The notes under the pieces were generated by a model. It worked only from the letters and a program-made list of their open reading frames with translations. It was not told the origin of the DNA and ran no database searches. From an uncultured Tenacibaculum sp. (GTDB taxonomy: Bacteria > Bacteroidota > Bacteroidia > Flavobacteriales > Flavobacteriaceae): a DNA stretch of 34,654 bases. The DNA is taken from contig CALISK010000235.1 of assembly GCA_938041625.1 (NCBI GenBank), positions 1 through 34,654 on the forward strand, read 5' to 3'. Position 1 is the stretch's first letter. Every line of letters starts with the position of its first letter. This document shows, piece by piece, positions 32,152 through 34,654 of this stretch. The translations under genes were made by a program, and so were the position numbers.

Positions 32152-34654
32152 TTAAAATTTGAAATTATAAGTTATTGTAGGAATAGGAACAGAAAAAATA
32201 GAGCTTTTAAAACTTTTTACATTTCCATTTACACTTTCAAAGAAAACGGAGTAAGGATTGTTTCTTCCTAAAACGTTATAAATTGAAATATTCCAAAAAC
32301 TATGAGCAAACTTTTTAATTTTATGGTTTCCTTCAATATTTAACCCAATATCCATTCTGTAATAATCTGGTATTCTAAATTGGTTTCGGTTACTATAAGT
32401 TAAAACTTCAATATCATCAATAATATATTTTCCTGTAGGATATGTAATTGGTTTTCCGGTTTGGTAAGTGAAATTTGCTGAAAGGCTATATCTTTCGGTA
32501 AATTTGTAATTAAAAACAGCGTTAAAATCGTGAGGAATATCATAGTTGGTAGGAAAGAAGAGTCCATTATTAACTCTTTCCTCCTCAAATTTACTATTTA
32601 ACTGAATAAGAGATCTAGAATAACTATATCCCATCCATCCATTTAAACGACCTTTCTTTTTCTTAAGGAGAAACTCTACTCCATAGGACTTTCCGTTCCC
32701 TTGTATAACTTCAGTTTCAATATTTTCATTTAACAATAAATTTGCTCCAACTTTATAATCTAATAAATTTTTATACCTTTTGTAATAACCTTCTAAACTC
32801 AATTCGTATTTATTACCATCAATATTTTTGAAAAGGCCAAGTGATAATTGTGTTCCTTCTTGAGGTTTTATATTTGAATCTGAAAGCCTCCAAGTATCTA
32901 TTGGAGTAGCAGTATTATTATTATTTAAGCGATGTATATATTGAAAAGACTTATTATAACTAGCTTTTAAAGATAGATTTTGATCAAATGAATATCTACC
33001 AGATAATCGATAACTTAAACCATGATATGTTTTAAATACTTCGTTATTATCATATTCAATAGTATTTAATAAAGTAGTTTCGTCTTTTATAGAATTTGTT
33101 TGGTAAAATCTTTGTGAAGAAGAGCCTAAACCAAGGTATTGATTAAATCGTAAGCCTAAATTTATATTTAATTTTTTATTTAAAGTTATTTCGTCAGAAA
33201 TAAATAAACCATTTTCAAGTGCCCTTTCTTTTTCTATTGTTAAAGGAGTAAAACTAGAAGCATCATTGTTAGGAAGTATTGCTCCAGGGTTAATATTGTA
33301 TAACTTTGATTCTAAGCCATAATTGAATTTGTGTTTTTTAGAATAATCATATAGCATTTTTAATTTTAACCCAGTTTCATTTATTTGATATTTGAGGTTA
33401 AATCCGTTATTAGTACCACTATTTTCATAATCTATATCAAATGTGTAATTACTATTAGATAAAATAATATTAGCCCTATTTTTATCATTAAATTGATGTT
33501 TCCAGTTTAATGAAACCATTCTATTTCCATATTTATTAATAGTATCTGAAGAAATTTGATAGCTATCTTCACTATAATATCCTGTTACTTTTAATGAATT
33601 TTTATCATTAAAAGTATGTCGGTATTTAGCAATAAAATCAAAAAAAGAGACATTACTGTTATTTAATTTTTCTTCATTTATGATATCTAACATCCAATCA
33701 GAGTAAGTACTTCTAGCTCCTAGAATAAGTCCAGACTTTTCTTTAACAATAGGAATGTCAACACTAATATTTCCAGTAATGGGCCCAATAGAAGCTTCTC
33801 CAGAAAATTTCTTTGTATTTGGATTATTAGTGCTAATGTCAAAAACAGAAGATAATCTCCCTCCAAATTCTGAAGGAATATTACCAGTGTATATTTTTAA
33901 ATTATTTGTTGTGAATGGGTTAACCGCTGAAAACAATCCTAAAAAATGAGTTGGATTATAAATAACGCCATTATCAAGTAAAAATAAATTTTGATCTACT
34001 TTACCACCTCTTACATTTACTCCTTCTGAACCTTCTCCTGCAGATTTAATTGAAGGTAATGTAGTTGCCACTTTTAAAATATCTCTTTCTCCTAAGATTG
34101 TAGGAATTGTTTTTATTTCTTGTACCTTAATTTGATTAATACCAGCTATAGTTTGCCGTATATTTCTACTCTTGTTAGCATCAATAACAACTTCATCTAA
34201 TTTTTCCGATTTTTCATTTATAAAAAAGTTTAAATTTCCATTATTATAAATGATTATTTTTTTTGTTAGTTTTTCGAAGCCCACAAAAGTAGTTTCTAAA
34301 TTATTTTCCCCGTAAGGCAGTTTTAATTTATAAACACCTTTATTATTTGAAGTAGCATAAATGTTTTTATTTTTTTCAAAAATGGTAACACCTTCAATAG
34401 GTTCTCCAGTATTTCCATTTTTTACAACGCCAAATAGATTATATAGTTGTTGTTTTTCTTTTTTCTCTTTCCCAATTTTTATAATACCATTTGAGAAGTT
34501 TGATTTTGAATCTACAAAAATAGGAACATTTGTATGTTCTTTATCAATTGTTTCTTTATCAATTGTTTCTTTATCAATTGTTTCTTTATCAATTGTTTCT
34601 TTATCAATTGTTTCTTTATCAATTGTTTCTTTATCAATTGTTTCTTTATCAATT
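32152..34654 (-). CDS. TonB-dependent receptor, 5' end outside window
   Basis: A TonB-dependent receptor of the DUF4249-linked type, open to the right edge, so its start is missing. The first in-window ATG-type start (34284) is only an internal GTG. The visible N-terminal part is a tandem ETIDK repeat (34538-34654), a linker, then a CarboxypepD_reg-like domain (LFGVVKNGNTGEPIEGVTIF, NNKGVYKLKLPYGENNLETT), a TonB-box-like LDEVVIDANKS, a plug (GERDILKVATTLPSIKSAGE, GVNVRGGKVDQNLFLLDNG) and a beta-barrel ending VPIPTITYNFKF. It imports an unknown ligand across the outer membrane. It heads the operon with DUF4249 and the MG2 protein. Confidence 0.93.
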   Translation of the reverse strand, partial: IDKETIDKETIDKETIDKETIDKETIDKETIDKETIDKEHTNVPIFVDSKSNFSNGIIKIGKEKKEKQQLYNLFGVVKNGNTGEPIEGVTIFEKNKNIYATSNNKGVYKLKLPYGENNLETTFVGFEKLTKKIIIYNNGNLNFFINEKSEKLDEVVIDANKSRNIRQTIAGINQIKVQEIKTIPTILGERDILKVATTLPSIKSAGEGSEGVNVRGGKVDQNLFLLDNGVIYNPTHFLGLFSAVNPFTTNNLKIYTGNIPSEFGGRLSSVFDISTNNPNTKKFSGEASIGPITGNISVDIPIVKEKSGLILGARSTYSDWMLDIINEEKLNNSNVSFFDFIAKYRHTFNDKNSLKVTGYYSEDSYQISSDTINKYGNRMVSLNWKHQFNDKNRANIILSNSNYTFDIDYENSGTNNGFNLKYQINETGLKLKMLYDYSKKHKFNYGLESKLYNINPGAILPNNDASSFTPLTIEKERALENGLFISDEITLNKKLNINLGLRFNQYLGLGSSSQRFYQTNSIKDETTLLNTIEYDNNEVFKTYHGLSYRLSGRYSFDQNLSLKASYNKSFQYIHRLNNNNTATPIDTWRLSDSNIKPQEGTQLSLGLFKNIDGNKYELSLEGYYKRYKNLLDYKVGANLLLNENIETEVIQGNGKSYGVEFLLKKKKGRLNGWMGYSYSRSLIQLNSKFEEERVNNGLFFPTNYDIPHDFNAVFNYKFTERYSLSANFTYQTGKPITYPTGKYIIDDIEVLTYSNRNQFRIPDYYRMDIGLNIEGNHKIKKFAHSFWNISIYNVLGRNNPYSVFFESVNGNVKSFKSSIFSVPIPTITYNFKF
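34538..34654. repeat. 15-bp in-frame tandem repeat (ETIDK)n
   Basis: The plus-strand unit TCTTTATCAATTGTT repeats perfectly, seven full copies plus 12 bases, and runs off the window edge. On the coding (minus) strand each unit encodes the pentapeptide ETIDK within the TonB-receptor's N-terminal region. Total copy number cannot be known from here. Confidence 0.95.

Noticed and set aside
1-34654. CRISPR arrays, tRNA/rRNA genes, insertion sequences, integrases
   Set aside because: I looked for spaced repeats, tRNA-like cloverleaf ends and transposase motifs and found none; the only array is the 15-bp coding tandem repeat at the right edge.

Overview
The window is AT-rich DNA from the Bacteroidota, most likely a marine Flavobacteriaceae (Tenacibaculum/Polaribacter-like; this is inference). 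The grounds are a SusC/SusD pair, DUF4249 lipoproteins beside a TonB-dependent receptor, a split transketolase subunit, and several copies of the Bacteroidota promoter element TAnnTTTG, for example before ffh, smpB and the DEAD-box helicase gene. Both ends cut through genes. The right end lies inside a perfect 15-bp tandem repeat, which may be why the contig stops there.

Layout. 1-702: the end of an unknown gene and a small membrane protein. 711-7299: a TetR regulator divergent from a phosphodiesterase-SusC-SusD operon, with a perfect 18-bp palindrome between them, closed by a bidirectional terminator. 7337-15914: mixed housekeeping and accessory genes (HbpS-like protein, lipoprotein, folD, ffh, DinB-like protein, LacI regulator, cutC, EamA transporter, DUF2461). 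Within it, at 14564-15085, are two small minus-strand genes for peptides with related double-glycine-type leaders; one is only 58 codons long. 15871-21434: MATE transporter, thioesterase, DEAD-box helicase, TRIC-like membrane protein, a secreted WW-like/LysM protein and a degenerate GyrB/ParE N-terminal paralogue. 21555-27761 (minus strand): outer-membrane barrel, transketolase C-half, maf, smpB, a PRMT-like methyltransferase flanked by direct repeats, ggt and acpH. 27811-34654 (minus strand): a TonB receptor, DUF4249, MG2-protein and second DUF4249 cluster. It looks like a tandem duplication in which the second copy has kept only its DUF4249 gene, with eroded scraps of the other genes on both sides.

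How the genes work together. The TetR operon is a complete import unit: a secreted phosphodiesterase would cleave a substrate at the surface or in the periplasm, SusD/SusC would capture and import it, and the TetR protein would gate expression through the palindrome. smpB and maf are translationally coupled, and acpH and ggt overlap by 4 nt. The right-hand cluster is a second, different outer-membrane uptake or surface system.

The best candidates for undescribed biology are the two leader-peptide genes (no exporter or modifying enzyme in the window), the GyrB-like protein that has lost its ATPase residues and TOPRIM domain, the PRMT-like methyltransferase with a double-E loop, and the decayed DUF4249/MG2 duplication. 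No tRNA, rRNA, CRISPR array, transposase or integrase was recognised.
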